Origin: a virus
Reading direction: 5' to 3' (one strand)
Length of the DNA: 64,000 bases
IMG/VR virus record: IMGVR_UViG_3300047678_000239
Coordinates: 1 to 64,000 of that record
A program made the translations under genes and the position numbers. Below, one piece after another: positions 17,299 to 24,917 of this stretch. Every line of letters starts with the position of its first letter. Within the stretch, counting starts at the first letter, position 1. The notes beneath the pieces are model-generated. The model saw only the letters and a list, made by a program, of their open reading frames with translations, had not been told where the DNA came from and did not search any database.

Positions 17299-18153
17299 AT
17301 GGCACATATATTGTTAAAAGACCTCATAAATGAAAACCGAATGGAGTTGCTTGACTTTTACAAAGCTGTAAGAGAGAGATGTCCAGTATCCGTTGAAGGT
17401 TATTTTAATAAACACGGTGCCTACAGAGGGTCTAGGGCTCAAAATGGATATGAAAGATATGACCCAACAAATAGATTTAGAAAATCCAAAGATAGCAATA
17501 ATTTTTCTTTACTGATTACCGATACAATGGATTCTTGGAAAAACATTCCAAGTAGAAGTAAGTCTTTGATATTCACCTGTTATAGAGGAAATGCTGCGGA
17601 TTACGGAACAGTAAATGCTGTTTTCATTGAAGGCGACCCAGTTGTTGGTTGGGGAACCCGTATGGATAATTACGACAATTATAGAGCCGGATTTATACGC
17701 TCAGGAGTCGGTGAACACATCACATCGATTGAAAGCTTTGATACAACTCTCAGCCGAATGTTTTCAACATTGTCTAAATTCTTCAATGTTTCTTATAGCG
17801 ATTGTTATCTCACCGCAGTATCTGACGCACAAGACTTGTTGAAAACTGTCGAATCTTTTGATAAGATGATACAATCAAACGATGTAGAAGGCGCATATCA
17901 ATTATTTGATGAAGGTCATGATTCAAGAAGACATAAATTTTTGCTAAAATTGTTTAAAGAAAAAGGTCTGATGAACGTCATAAATACCGTATATGACGCA
18001 GAGATAAACGAAATAAAGTCAGCCCCTTTATCTGAATTTTTGAAACTGGAAACAAGTTCTGAAGCATGGACTTCTGCTCCATATTACATGGTCGCTGAAC
18101 ACGATGTTTTCAAAGCATATTTAAAGGGAGAACCGAAAGATGATGAATTCTGA
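17299..18153 (+). CDS. Putative ADP-ribosyltransferase-like protein, copy 1
   Basis: A 284-residue protein, paralogous to the gene at 18781-19626. Shared motifs in order: AYRGS (residues 41-45), RFRKSKDSNN (59-68), SRSKSLIFT (85-93), YGTVNAVF (102-109), DNYDNYRAG (123-131) and a C-terminal W-T-S-A-P-Y element. The order Y-R-G, then S-x-S-hydrophobic-F-T, then YG-hydrophobic matches a family of phage proteins with an N-terminal YRG strand. By eye this resembles R-S-E class ADP-ribosyltransferases, with R43 as the NAD-contacting arginine and the SKS strand as the STS motif. The third catalytic glutamate is not certain (E252 near the C terminus is a candidate), so the enzyme call is an inference. 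It is the first gene of a three-gene plus-strand operon; the next gene overlaps by 14 nt. Confidence 0.45.
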   Translation: MAHILLKDLINENRMELLDFYKAVRERCPVSVEGYFNKHGAYRGSRAQNGYERYDPTNRFRKSKDSNNFSLLITDTMDSWKNIPSRSKSLIFTCYRGNAADYGTVNAVFIEGDPVVGWGTRMDNYDNYRAGFIRSGVGEHITSIESFDTTLSRMFSTLSKFFNVSYSDCYLTAVSDAQDLLKTVESFDKMIQSNDVEGAYQLFDEGHDSRRHKFLLKLFKEKGLMNVINTVYDAEINEIKSAPLSEFLKLETSSEAWTSAPYYMVAEHDVFKAYLKGEPKDDEF

Positions 18154-18784
18154 TACTTTATTGGAAGGGCCACGCGACCCAAATATTTTTAAAGCTGTGT
18201 TTACCGCTGGAATTCCTGGCAGTGGCAAAACGACTATCGTTAAAAAATTGACAGATGGAAATGGAATGAAAATTGCTAGCTTCGACGCAATTTATGAATT
18301 TCTGTCGTCCAAGGATATTGACCATAAGACCGCTTTGGCTAAATCCGGTCCTATTCTCGATAAACAAATACAAACGTATCTCAACGGACGCTTGGGATTG
18401 ATAATCGACAAGACTTCTTGGGATTATAACCGAATCAGAAATTTAAAGAAAATGTTGGAAAGTCTTGGTTATGAATCATTTATGTTGTATGTAAATACTG
18501 ATTTAAATGTGGCAAAACAGAGAGCATTGGATAGATACAAACAGACCGGCCGCCGTGTTGACCCAGAATACATCGACACAGTATTCAAAAAGTTGAGTAG
18601 AAACATTGGACGCTATCAAGAAGATTTTTCTGATAAATTCGTCATCGTAGATAACACTCAGTCTCAAGACAACCCAGCTTTATTTGAAGAAAATCTCGAA
18701 TTTGCTCAGAGAAAATTAAATAAGTTTCTTCGCAGTCGCCCAACCAATCCGATAGCTACAGATTGGCTTAAACAAAGTGTATGA
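18140..18784 (+). CDS. P-loop kinase of the zeta-toxin / polynucleotide-kinase-like (AAA_33) type
   Basis: A 214-residue protein. The Walker A motif is GIPGSGKTT at residues 24-32, followed by an aspartate after the second strand (KIASFDAIYEF, D47). A LID-like segment reads AKQRALDRYKQTGRRVDPEY near residues 120-139, and a late strand carries VIVDNTQ. This is the layout of small P-loop kinases such as zeta toxins, T4 polynucleotide kinase N-domain and shikimate-kinase-like enzymes. The substrate cannot be told from sequence. It is sandwiched between two putative ADP-ribosyltransferase-like paralogues, overlapping the first by 14 nt and the second by 4 nt (ATGA). Tight coupling implies a shared process. 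An AAGGGAG ribosome site lies inside the upstream gene. Confidence 0.75.
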   Translation: MMNSDTLLEGPRDPNIFKAVFTAGIPGSGKTTIVKKLTDGNGMKIASFDAIYEFLSSKDIDHKTALAKSGPILDKQIQTYLNGRLGLIIDKTSWDYNRIRNLKKMLESLGYESFMLYVNTDLNVAKQRALDRYKQTGRRVDPEYIDTVFKKLSRNIGRYQEDFSDKFVIVDNTQSQDNPALFEENLEFAQRKLNKFLRSRPTNPIATDWLKQSV

Positions 18785-19626
18785 AGTTAAAAACCATACT
18801 TGAAGAAATTAACAAAGACGCTGAAATTATTCAGCGAATCAGAACGGAATGTTCTGATGCTTTGGAGCGTTCACAAGACAAATATGGAGTCCAGCTTTAT
18901 AGAGGTGACGGAACGTTTCATGGTGAAACGTATTATTTGGACCCAAGAAACAGAGAGAGAAAATCAAAAAACACCAACAACATCTTTACAACTTTTGTTA
19001 AGGGAAGTGGTCAATGGGAAGAGGCTGGAATACCCCTTAGAAACAAATCAATCTTATTTACAAACCAACATGGTGTCAGTGGATATGGAAAGGTGTATTG
19101 TGTCTTTCCTATCAATGGTGCTAAGATAGCTCGTGGAGAAGAACGTGATAACTGGGAAAATTTTAGAGCTGGGGCTCAAAAGGTATTTGGGAATGACGGA
19201 GTAGATGTGGACGCTGTAAATGTCCTGATGAAAGAAATTCTTAGAATTGGTGTCGGAGATTTGGAAGCCAGAGAATGTGAAATGGGCGACGATTATGACA
19301 ACCTGATTTCTCAGCTAAAAATTTGCGATACCAAATTACAAGAAATTGTTTCAAATTTTGATGGAACTGATTATCACAATTCTTATTATCACAAGAAAAT
19401 TCAATCAATTCTCGAATATGGTGGAACCATAAAGGCCCTCCATGATTATGTTGACCCTCAAACAAATAACATAATACAGACAGACATTCTCAATGTAGAG
19501 CCGGACATGGATATGCGTGAACTGTGGACGGACTCTCCGTGTTATTTTGTGGCAATCGCAAATGAAACTCTTCTCAAAGAGCTTGGAATTTGGCACCGTT
19601 ATAAAGCCAAACCGTCTTGGGATTAA
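18781..19626 (+). CDS. Putative ADP-ribosyltransferase-like protein, copy 2
   Basis: A 281-residue paralogue of the gene at 17299-18153. Matching motifs are QLYRGDG (38-44), RERKSKNTNNIFT (58-70), RNKSILFTNQ (87-96), GYGKVYCVFP (101-110), DNWENFRAG (123-131) and LWTDSPCYFV near the C terminus. The conserved YRG arginine is R41. Compared with copy 1 the SKS segment reads NKS, so one of the two may have changed activity or substrate. It starts by ATGA overlap with the kinase and converges with the AbrB-like gene, their stop codons overlapping by 4 nt. ADP-ribosyl transfer to host proteins is a known T4-like strategy (Alt, ModA, ModB), but these proteins are not clear relatives of those. Function is therefore inferred. 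Confidence 0.45.
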   Translation: MKLKTILEEINKDAEIIQRIRTECSDALERSQDKYGVQLYRGDGTFHGETYYLDPRNRERKSKNTNNIFTTFVKGSGQWEEAGIPLRNKSILFTNQHGVSGYGKVYCVFPINGAKIARGEERDNWENFRAGAQKVFGNDGVDVDAVNVLMKEILRIGVGDLEARECEMGDDYDNLISQLKICDTKLQEIVSNFDGTDYHNSYYHKKIQSILEYGGTIKALHDYVDPQTNNIIQTDILNVEPDMDMRELWTDSPCYFVAIANETLLKELGIWHRYKAKPSWD

Positions 19627-19934
19627 TCCCTAACGTATTGAGAAATCGAATTTGGAAGCAAGTGACCTTTCACTTCGTCTTCCAATAGCTGTAGAACACA
19701 TTCATTCAATGTAATTCCACACTCATGAGCAATTTCATTCAATTCAGTCAGAACATCGTCAGGAAGTTCTAACTTCATTTCTTCTGTCAAAAATTCAACT
19801 ACCAAAGTTTTCTCTGGAGTCAATTTGAATCTAATTTCTGTGTCTGCATCCGCTCCGACTTGGTCGAGAACTTCTTTTGGAATTGTAATAGACAAATCAC
19901 CAGAGGGATTTAATTTAGCTGTATAGGAGGTCAT
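19623..19934 (-). CDS. AbrB/SpoVT-like plus ribbon-helix-helix-like DNA-binding regulator
   Basis: A 103-residue protein with two parts. Residues 3-48 (AKLNPSGDLSITIPKEVLDQ, then DTEIRFKL and KTLVVEF) look like the swapped-hairpin AbrB/MazE/SpoVT fold. Residues 53-88 (MKLELPDDVLTELNEIAHEC, GITLNECVLQLLEDEV) look like a ribbon-helix-helix segment: one strand then two helices. Both folds bind DNA in bacterial repressors and antitoxins, and their combination in 100 residues is unusual. It converges with the second ADP-ribosyltransferase-like gene and diverges from the lysozyme gene. A perfect 7-bp inverted repeat lies in that divergent gap and could be its operator. It could be a local regulator of the island or a decoy antitoxin acting on host toxins. 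Confidence 0.6.
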   Translation of the reverse strand: MTSYTAKLNPSGDLSITIPKEVLDQVGADADTEIRFKLTPEKTLVVEFLTEEMKLELPDDVLTELNEIAHECGITLNECVLQLLEDEVKGHLLPNSISQYVRD

Positions 19935-19958
19935 TGTTGAATATACTCACATAAAAAA

Positions 19959-19976
19959 TCTCATTTGTCAATGAGA
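19959..19976. promoter_or_regulatory. Perfect 7-bp inverted repeat between regulator and lysozyme genes
   Basis: TCTCATT-TGTC-AATGAGA lies in the 58-nt divergent gap. It could be an operator for the AbrB/RHH-like protein. On the minus strand it is followed by six T residues, so it could also act as a weak AT-rich terminator for leftward transcripts. Confidence 0.45.
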
Positions 19977-19981
19977 AATCA

Positions 19982-19989
19982 TATTTATA
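19982..19989 (+). promoter_or_regulatory. TATTTATA box, 3 nt before the lysozyme GTG start
   Basis: Plus-strand TATTTATA-GAT-GTG. The exact 3-nt spacing is kept even though the start codon is GTG and the gene is on the opposite strand to most others. No Shine-Dalgarno sequence can fit. Confidence 0.55.
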
Positions 19990-19992
19990 GAT

Positions 19993-20679
19993 GTGAAATT
20001 ACTCAAAGATTTATTACCTGAACATGTAAAGAGGCTTGTTAGAAAAGAGGCTGTAGATTTGCCTCCAATTCAATTTCACGTTCCGCCGGCCCATCATCAA
20101 ACAGTAACCAAGTCCGATTCACAGAAACAAAATTTCTATCATAATTCAAAAGCGGACTTTAGCAAACTTACCAAAATGAAAAACTTTGAAGTTACCCAAG
20201 ATTTTATCGATTATATTAAGTCTCTTGAAAACCCACATTTTGTTGGTTATAATAAATCAAGTAAATTGTGGACCCCACACAAGTCTCCCGAAGGTGGTTT
20301 ACCTACAATTGGTTATGGTCATAAAATGACCTCGAGCGAAGTGAATTCAATGTCGGGTGGAATAACTGACGCTGATGCGGAGAAACTGTTGCAAAACGAC
20401 TTGTTGACCGCTTCCCGAGCGGTTAAATCTTATGTGTCCAGTCACTTCGGAGATATTGACCTGACAAATGAACAGATGGAAATGTTGACGGAATTCGCCT
20501 TCAATTTGGGTAGTTTAAATAAATTTCCAAAATTCACCGAAGCGGTTGTAAAAAACAACTGGGAAGTGGCAAACAGAGAATATAAAAGAACCTATGTTGA
20601 TTCTTCGGGAACAAGAAAAGAGTTGACCAATCGAAACGCAGCCTTCTTTGACCGATTTTTATCGAATAAAGTGGCTTAA
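19993..20679 (+). CDS. Phage lysozyme (GH24, T4-type muramidase)
   Basis: A 228-residue protein with a GTG start at 19993. Residues 1-60 are an extra N-terminal segment (LLPEHVKRLVRK, then a His/Pro-rich stretch) without a clear signal peptide. The lysozyme domain begins around residue 64 (FEVTQDFIDYIKSLENPHFV), where the Glu of SLENP is the likely catalytic acid. SPEGGLPTIGYGHKM carries the conserved Thr-Ile-Gly-x-Gly-His element of T4 lysozyme. The late helix NEQMEMLTEFAFNLGS and the R-N-AAFFDRF end are also typical. It cleaves the peptidoglycan glycan chain for host lysis or, if virion-borne, for DNA entry. The 3' end overlaps the convergent membrane-protein gene by 21 nt. Confidence 0.85.
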   Translation: MKLLKDLLPEHVKRLVRKEAVDLPPIQFHVPPAHHQTVTKSDSQKQNFYHNSKADFSKLTKMKNFEVTQDFIDYIKSLENPHFVGYNKSSKLWTPHKSPEGGLPTIGYGHKMTSSEVNSMSGGITDADAEKLLQNDLLTASRAVKSYVSSHFGDIDLTNEQMEMLTEFAFNLGSLNKFPKFTEAVVKNNWEVANREYKRTYVDSSGTRKELTNRNAAFFDRFLSNKVA

Positions 20680-21114
20680 GTCTTTTTTCTTTTTATAGTG
20701 TTCGTAGATTTCTACACCAATCCAAATCGCTCCAATAAGAACTGAGCCGAGGATGAGCCAAGTGGAAACTGGATGGGTTTTTAGTTTAATCAAAAAACTT
20801 TCCCATAAAGTAGGTTCTGGCCCAGACGCGGTGGACATAACCATTGCTTCAGGAACTTCAATAGATGCTGGTGCTCTTGCTCCGGAAACCGGGGAACCTT
20901 CACCAGCCTCACTTCTGTAATATGCTCTTGGAGGAGCGGAACGTTCCAAAGATTCACGAACAATTGGTGTCGGTGGAGCTTCTTTCCACCAAGGTTTCTC
21001 AACCCAAACGGTATTAAAAACAGAACCGATAGCAGTTATTGCCGCGGCGATTGCTGCCCATCTAGCAACTCTGACTGAAGTTGGGATTGGTCGGAAGGAA
21101 CGTTTCTTAGACAT
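20659..21114 (-). CDS. Two-span membrane protein, possible lysis (holin/spanin-like) protein
   Basis: A 151-residue protein. A basic N terminus (MSKKRSFRPIP) precedes a first hydrophobic span at about residues 17-35 (WAAIAAAITAIGSVFNTVWV). A Pro/Ala/Glu-rich loop of about 80 residues follows, then a second span at about 117-137 (STWLILGSVLIGAIWIGVEI) and a basic tail rich in Lys. This predicts both ends in the cytoplasm and the Pro-rich loop outside. It converges on and overlaps the lysozyme gene, so a role in lysis is plausible, but holins usually have shorter loops and the gene is on the opposite strand from the lysozyme. No family recognised; membrane topology is the firm part. Confidence 0.5.
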   Translation of the reverse strand: MSKKRSFRPIPTSVRVARWAAIAAAITAIGSVFNTVWVEKPWWKEAPPTPIVRESLERSAPPRAYYRSEAGEGSPVSGARAPASIEVPEAMVMSTASGPEPTLWESFLIKLKTHPVSTWLILGSVLIGAIWIGVEIYEHYKKKKDLSHFIR

Positions 21115-21123
21115 GAGAATAAG

Positions 21124-21131
21124 TATAAATA
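21124..21131 (-). promoter_or_regulatory. TATTTATA box before membrane-protein gene
   Basis: Lies 9 nt before the start codon at 21114, in gene orientation. Confidence 0.45.
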
Positions 21132-21145
21132 CTCATCTCTAAACT

Positions 21146-21652
21146 CTACGTTTGTTCCCAAAAAACGTTTTTATACAAATCTTTGGGAATGATTAAATTC
21201 TGTGGAATTCCATTTAGACACACTTTGTCAAAAACTCTTCCCATTTCTTCTTCTGACCATCCGGCTAGTTTAGTTCCAATGGGTGTCATGAGAAATTCAA
21301 ATTGAGGATTGTTTAGTATAAACAAGAACATAATCTTGAGTTGTTCTTCAATTTCTTCCAAAGACGTTGTTCTCAATTTTCCAGGATGCTTTATGGTTTC
21401 AATTGCATAGCTCTTTCCACAGCTTCCTTCTTGGAATCCTCTCGAAACACCATATATCGCCCACTTTCCAATTCTATCACTGGAGCCAACAGAAGACTTC
21501 ATTGCTTTGAGAAACCATTCATCTTGTCTCCAAGTATTCTTTGATTCTCCTCGGCAAGCCAATCCAGCAGAACCGGCTCCATGAAATCCTGTGGAATTGG
21601 ACCCGAATATAAAAACTTGATTTGGTTTGAGTTCCATTCCACATTGTTTCAT
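21146..21652 (-). CDS. Macro-domain-like protein (FGSN...HGAG family)
   Basis: A 168-residue protein. Motifs in order: VFIFGSNSTGFHGAGSAG at residues 13-30, GKSYAIET at 79-86, RTTSLEEIEEQLKIMFLFI at 94-112 and FLMTPIGTKLAGWSEEEM at 120-137. This arrangement (FGSN-x-x-G-HGAG-A, then SYA-I-x-T, then T-x-IG-x-x-LAG) is a known phage and bacterial family of unknown function. It looks like the macro-domain fold, whose members bind or hydrolyse ADP-ribose and related nucleotides. It lies between the membrane protein and the major capsid terminator. If the fold is right, it would complement the putative ADP-ribosyltransferases 1.5-4 kb away. Fold by pattern recognition; activity not established. M6 is an alternative start. 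Confidence 0.55.
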   Translation of the reverse strand: MKQCGMELKPNQVFIFGSNSTGFHGAGSAGLACRGESKNTWRQDEWFLKAMKSSVGSSDRIGKWAIYGVSRGFQEGSCGKSYAIETIKHPGKLRTTSLEEIEEQLKIMFLFILNNPQFEFLMTPIGTKLAGWSEEEMGRVFDKVCLNGIPQNLIIPKDLYKNVFWEQT

Positions 21653-21686
21653 TTAACGGTTATAAGTCAATTTAAAATAGGCATAA

Positions 21687-21714
21687 AAAAGGGTGGTCTT
21701 TCGACCACCCTTTT
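21687..21714 (-). terminator. Rho-independent terminator after the major capsid gene
   Basis: A perfect 8-bp GC-rich stem (GGGTGGTC, loop TTTC, GACCACCC at 21691-21710) is flanked by A and T runs on both sides. On the minus strand it ends in a run of six T, 36 nt after the major capsid stop codon. The A/T flanks mean it could also work in the other direction. Confidence 0.9.
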
Positions 21715-21749
21715 GATGTAAACAATTTTGATTATTCTAACTTAGTTGA

Positions 21750-23357
21750 TTAGACCAAGTTCAAATCACCGATAACAATCTTACCGTAGAACTCAGGACG
21801 CAACATCTTCTTCGCGTAACGGGTCATTACTCCGCGACGTGGGGTGAAGTTCACTGGGTCATACACCAATGGTGTTTGAATCAATGGGATGTATGGTGCG
21901 TATACTGCTCCGGTCTCGAGGAAGTTATTTCCACGGAAACCTACCAACATAACGTTATCCGTCATGTATGGGTTCTTGTAGACGGTCCAACGGTTGGAGA
22001 GAGCTCCTACCTTTGCAACGCCCATTGCGAACTTAGCTTGGTCACCATCTGTGTTGGTGGAGAATCCAGGGATGGACTCGATGATTGTAGCAACGTCTGG
22101 TGAACAGACGAGGAAGTTTGCACCTCCACGAAGAGTCAATTGGTGAATCTTGTTAGAAACCTTTTGAATCTTGTTACCTAGGGTTTGGAACCATGTGCTC
22201 TTGACATATGCGGTGCGATTAACAGCCGTGTCAACGAATTGACCTGTCGTAGCGTTGAATTCCTTACCGATACCTGCTGACCAGTATTCCGTTGTTACGG
22301 TTGGTGCGCTTGTTACCAACATGTCGAGGATTTCAAGGTCGATTTCCATCGAAACGTATTCGGACAACAACGCTGTCAATTCTGCTTCTGCATCGATTGA
22401 GTGGTAAGCGTTCAAGTCTTGAGCCAATTCTGGAGTCCAGACGGCCTTCAACTTACGTGTCTTAGCAACGATTGCTTCAGACTTCAACTCGAGGTTGACT
22501 TCTGGGATACCAATGTCGTTAGCGACACCAGTGGTGTTTGGTAGGCCTGCGCCTTGGTCTTCAAAGTCACCACGGGACGTATCACCTGGTTGCTTGTGGT
22601 ATTGAACTGTTGCACCACCGGAAGCTTGGATACCAGAACCAGAAACTACGAAAGTAACCGTGTTACCGGAAACAGATGTGTATGCTGGGAAGAAGTCCAC
22701 GATACCAGATGCGGAAGCAACTGTGAACGCACGAGCGCCGTTAGCGTCGAACGATGTTCCTGTCAAGTCAACAGCGATGTTGAACAACTTTCCTGCCATA
22801 TACGAAGCACTGAGTGTTGGCTCGAAGTTCACGTTAGCGAACGAAGCTGTGGTCAATGTGTATGAAGATGACACGGATTGGTCATTGATTGTGTAACCGA
22901 AACGACCTGCGCCGTATAGACCGTTCGTTGCCGAATCAGTCGAACCCAACTTGTTTCCAGTTCCACCGAATAGTGAAGCAGCGTTGAAGGCTGGCTTACC
23001 AGCTTGTGAAGTTCCATACTTGAAGTCTAGATAGAACACAAGGCCGGATGGGAGATTCATTGGTTGAACCGAAACGAATTCCTTAGCAGCGATTTCTGCG
23101 AACACGCGACGAACCAATGGAAGAGCAACGCCAGCCCATTGTTCGGAGTTTGAAGTCGTTCCCGTGCGGGTAGCTTCATCGATAAGTTGCTTAGCTTGAT
23201 TCTCAAGGAGAATCGACATGTGCGACTTATCCATATCGGACTTAACTCCTTCGAGAAGTCCGGTCTTTTCCCACTTTGCGACAAGGCCGCGGGTTTGGGC
23301 CATAAGCTGAATCATTGGATTCGCTGTCTCACTGAGTAGTGATTTAATGTCTGACAT
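21750..23357 (-). CDS. 23: Major capsid protein, T4 gp23-like
   Basis: A 535-residue protein, against 521 in T4. The key signature is WAGVALPLVRRVFAEIAA followed by VSVQPMNLPSGLVFYLDFKY, the conserved start of the mature gp23 fold. The C terminus ends with YDPVNFTPRRGVMTRYAKKM and KIVIGDLNL, also typical. The first 60 or so residues form a helical prosegment. An I-D-E/A site at residues 59-62 fits the gp21 cleavage rule (L/I-x-E) and is close to the T4 position of 65/66. It makes the hexamers of the icosahedral shell. A good AAAGGA ribosome site lies before the ATG. It follows the scaffold gene by 22 nt and is closed by a strong terminator. Confidence 0.93.
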   Translation of the reverse strand: MSDIKSLLSETANPMIQLMAQTRGLVAKWEKTGLLEGVKSDMDKSHMSILLENQAKQLIDEATRTGTTSNSEQWAGVALPLVRRVFAEIAAKEFVSVQPMNLPSGLVFYLDFKYGTSQAGKPAFNAASLFGGTGNKLGSTDSATNGLYGAGRFGYTINDQSVSSSYTLTTASFANVNFEPTLSASYMAGKLFNIAVDLTGTSFDANGARAFTVASASGIVDFFPAYTSVSGNTVTFVVSGSGIQASGGATVQYHKQPGDTSRGDFEDQGAGLPNTTGVANDIGIPEVNLELKSEAIVAKTRKLKAVWTPELAQDLNAYHSIDAEAELTALLSEYVSMEIDLEILDMLVTSAPTVTTEYWSAGIGKEFNATTGQFVDTAVNRTAYVKSTWFQTLGNKIQKVSNKIHQLTLRGGANFLVCSPDVATIIESIPGFSTNTDGDQAKFAMGVAKVGALSNRWTVYKNPYMTDNVMLVGFRGNNFLETGAVYAPYIPLIQTPLVYDPVNFTPRRGVMTRYAKKMLRPEFYGKIVIGDLNLV

Positions 23358-23379
23358 ATATTATATTTCCTTTTAAGGG

Positions 23380-24753
23380 TTATTTCTTGTTGATACCGGC
23401 TAGCTTTTGGAAGCGAGATGCCATTTGGGCGCCTTCACTCAAAAGTGCTGGTTGGGTCGGCTTAGTTGATGCAACTGTTTTCGATGCGAGACCTTCGGTG
23501 ATGCTCTTGACCGTGGTGCTCTTTGGAGCAACCTTTGGTGCAGGAGCCTTAGCGCCGAAATTTAGCGACTCAGACAACGTAGCGAATACGAGCTTTGCTT
23601 CACGAACCGACTTCGTTAGGTCAAAGGACTCGATAACACGTAGTTTTTGCTCGTTCGTCATGCTGCTGGACTTGAACAATTTGTTCGTGTAGAGCAACTT
23701 GGCGTTGAGCAAGTTAACTTCATTGATGCGGTCACGCAAAAACTTTACAGTGTTGCGATATTCTTCTAGTTCCGCCTTCAAGGAAATGTTTTCTTTCAAG
23801 AATGCTGGCTTATCGTCATCATCCTTGTCTTTCTTCTCTTCCTTATCGTCGTCGTCCTTCTTATCGTCGGACTCGAGCAATTCGTCGAGATTGATTTCTT
23901 CTTCAGCACCGGCTGCTTCAAAAGCGGCTACTGGAGCTGGAGCGGCTGCTGGAGCAGCTGCTGGTTCAGCCATTTCGGCTGATGCTTGGTTGACTTCTGC
24001 CTCAAGTTCCTTGAGGATTTCGTCGAGTGATTCATCATCAACTTCAACGTCAACGTCATCAACTTCTTTCAATGGTTTTGTGGAGGTTGTGTCACCTTTC
24101 TTCCAGGTAACATCTACACCTACACCACCGTCTTGGTCACCAGAAGCAGAGACAGCACGCTTGATTTCTTTTCCACCAGAAGCGGTCTTCTTATAATCAG
24201 AAGATGCTGTAGCGGAAGTAGTGGAAGCCTTTGGCTCACCCTTCGTTACGTTCTTGTCGTCTTTCTTGAATCCCTTGGAAACTTCCTTGGAAGCTCCTTG
24301 TGGGTCTTCTGTCTTAGCACCCTTTGGTGACTTAGATAGGGAATTGCTCTTTTCAGTTTCGAAAAGACCAACTTGATTTTGATTTACGGCGTCTGGATTA
24401 CCAGCGCCAAGTGGTTGAAACTCATCGAGGGACTCTTCATCGTCACCGAAAGGAGCTGGAGCAGCAGGAGCGGCTTCATCTGGCATTGGTGCTGGTGGGA
24501 GGTCAGCCTCAGGAGCGGCTGGAGCTGCGTCGATTGGAGCTGGGGCTTCAACTGGAACATCAGCAACTGGTGCTGGGGCTTCAACTGGAGCTTGTTCTGT
24601 CTCGTCGTCGTTAATTTCTTGCTGTAGCTTAGCGGACAACATCGATTGAAGTTTTGGCGTGAAAGCCTCTTCAAGAGCTGCTCTAGCATTTGCAAGCGCG
24701 GTTGCTCTGACTGCTTTCGCGTCGGCAATGGCTGCTTTTAGTAGTTCTGACAT
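23380..24753 (-). CDS. 22: Prohead core scaffold protein, gp22-like
   Basis: A 457-residue protein in the gp22 position, between protease gp21 and capsid gp23, but longer than T4 gp22 (269). Residues 1-45 are a helix (AKAVRATALANARAALEEAF, then LQSMLSAKL) typical of T4-like core proteins. A long Ala/Pro/Glu-rich section follows (about 50-110), then charged linkers and an acidic Asp/Lys/Glu stretch around residues 285-315. The C-terminal third is helical coiled coil (FLKENISLKAELEEYRNTVK, NAKLLYTNKLF). Scaffolds of this type fill the prohead and are degraded by gp21 before packaging. An 8-bp inverted repeat in the leader touches the start codon. Confidence 0.78.
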   Translation of the reverse strand: MSELLKAAIADAKAVRATALANARAALEEAFTPKLQSMLSAKLQQEINDDETEQAPVEAPAPVADVPVEAPAPIDAAPAAPEADLPPAPMPDEAAPAAPAPFGDDEESLDEFQPLGAGNPDAVNQNQVGLFETEKSNSLSKSPKGAKTEDPQGASKEVSKGFKKDDKNVTKGEPKASTTSATASSDYKKTASGGKEIKRAVSASGDQDGGVGVDVTWKKGDTTSTKPLKEVDDVDVEVDDESLDEILKELEAEVNQASAEMAEPAAAPAAAPAPVAAFEAAGAEEEINLDELLESDDKKDDDDKEEKKDKDDDDKPAFLKENISLKAELEEYRNTVKFLRDRINEVNLLNAKLLYTNKLFKSSSMTNEQKLRVIESFDLTKSVREAKLVFATLSESLNFGAKAPAPKVAPKSTTVKSITEGLASKTVASTKPTQPALLSEGAQMASRFQKLAGINKK

Positions 24754-24754
24754 A

Positions 24755-24825
24755 GTTTAGTGTTTCCTTGTTTAAGGTGAAGCTATTAGAGCCTCAAAAG
24801 TGGTTTACCGTCACTCGCACTAAAC
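24755..24825 (-). promoter_or_regulatory. Scaffold-gene leader with 8-bp inverted repeat next to the start codon
   Basis: GTTTAGTG at 24755-24762 and CACTAAAC at 24818-24825 are perfect complements. In the transcript the second arm lies between the AAGGAAA ribosome site and the AUG of the scaffold gene. A stem closing a 55-nt loop there could limit initiation. The 164-nt gap 24754-24917 holds no gene. Confidence 0.35.
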
Positions 24826-24845
24826 AGTTAGCGCATTTTCATTTC

Positions 24846-24853
24846 TATAAATA
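24846..24853 (-). promoter_or_regulatory. TATTTATA box before the scaffold-capsid transcript
   Basis: In gene orientation, 92 nt before the scaffold start codon, the longest box-to-start distance seen here. This position suits a true promoter with an 80-nt leader. Confidence 0.5.
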
Positions 24854-24917
24854 TGTATGAAAATAGGAAACGTTAGATTTTTTAGTAAAAATCCAAAATT
24901 TCTTTATTTTAATACAC

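Noticed and set aside
24373-24728. Frames rich in Gln/Leu or Trp opposite or shifted from the scaffold gene
   Set aside because: They arise from the low-complexity Ala/Pro/Glu coding of gp22 and show no start signal.
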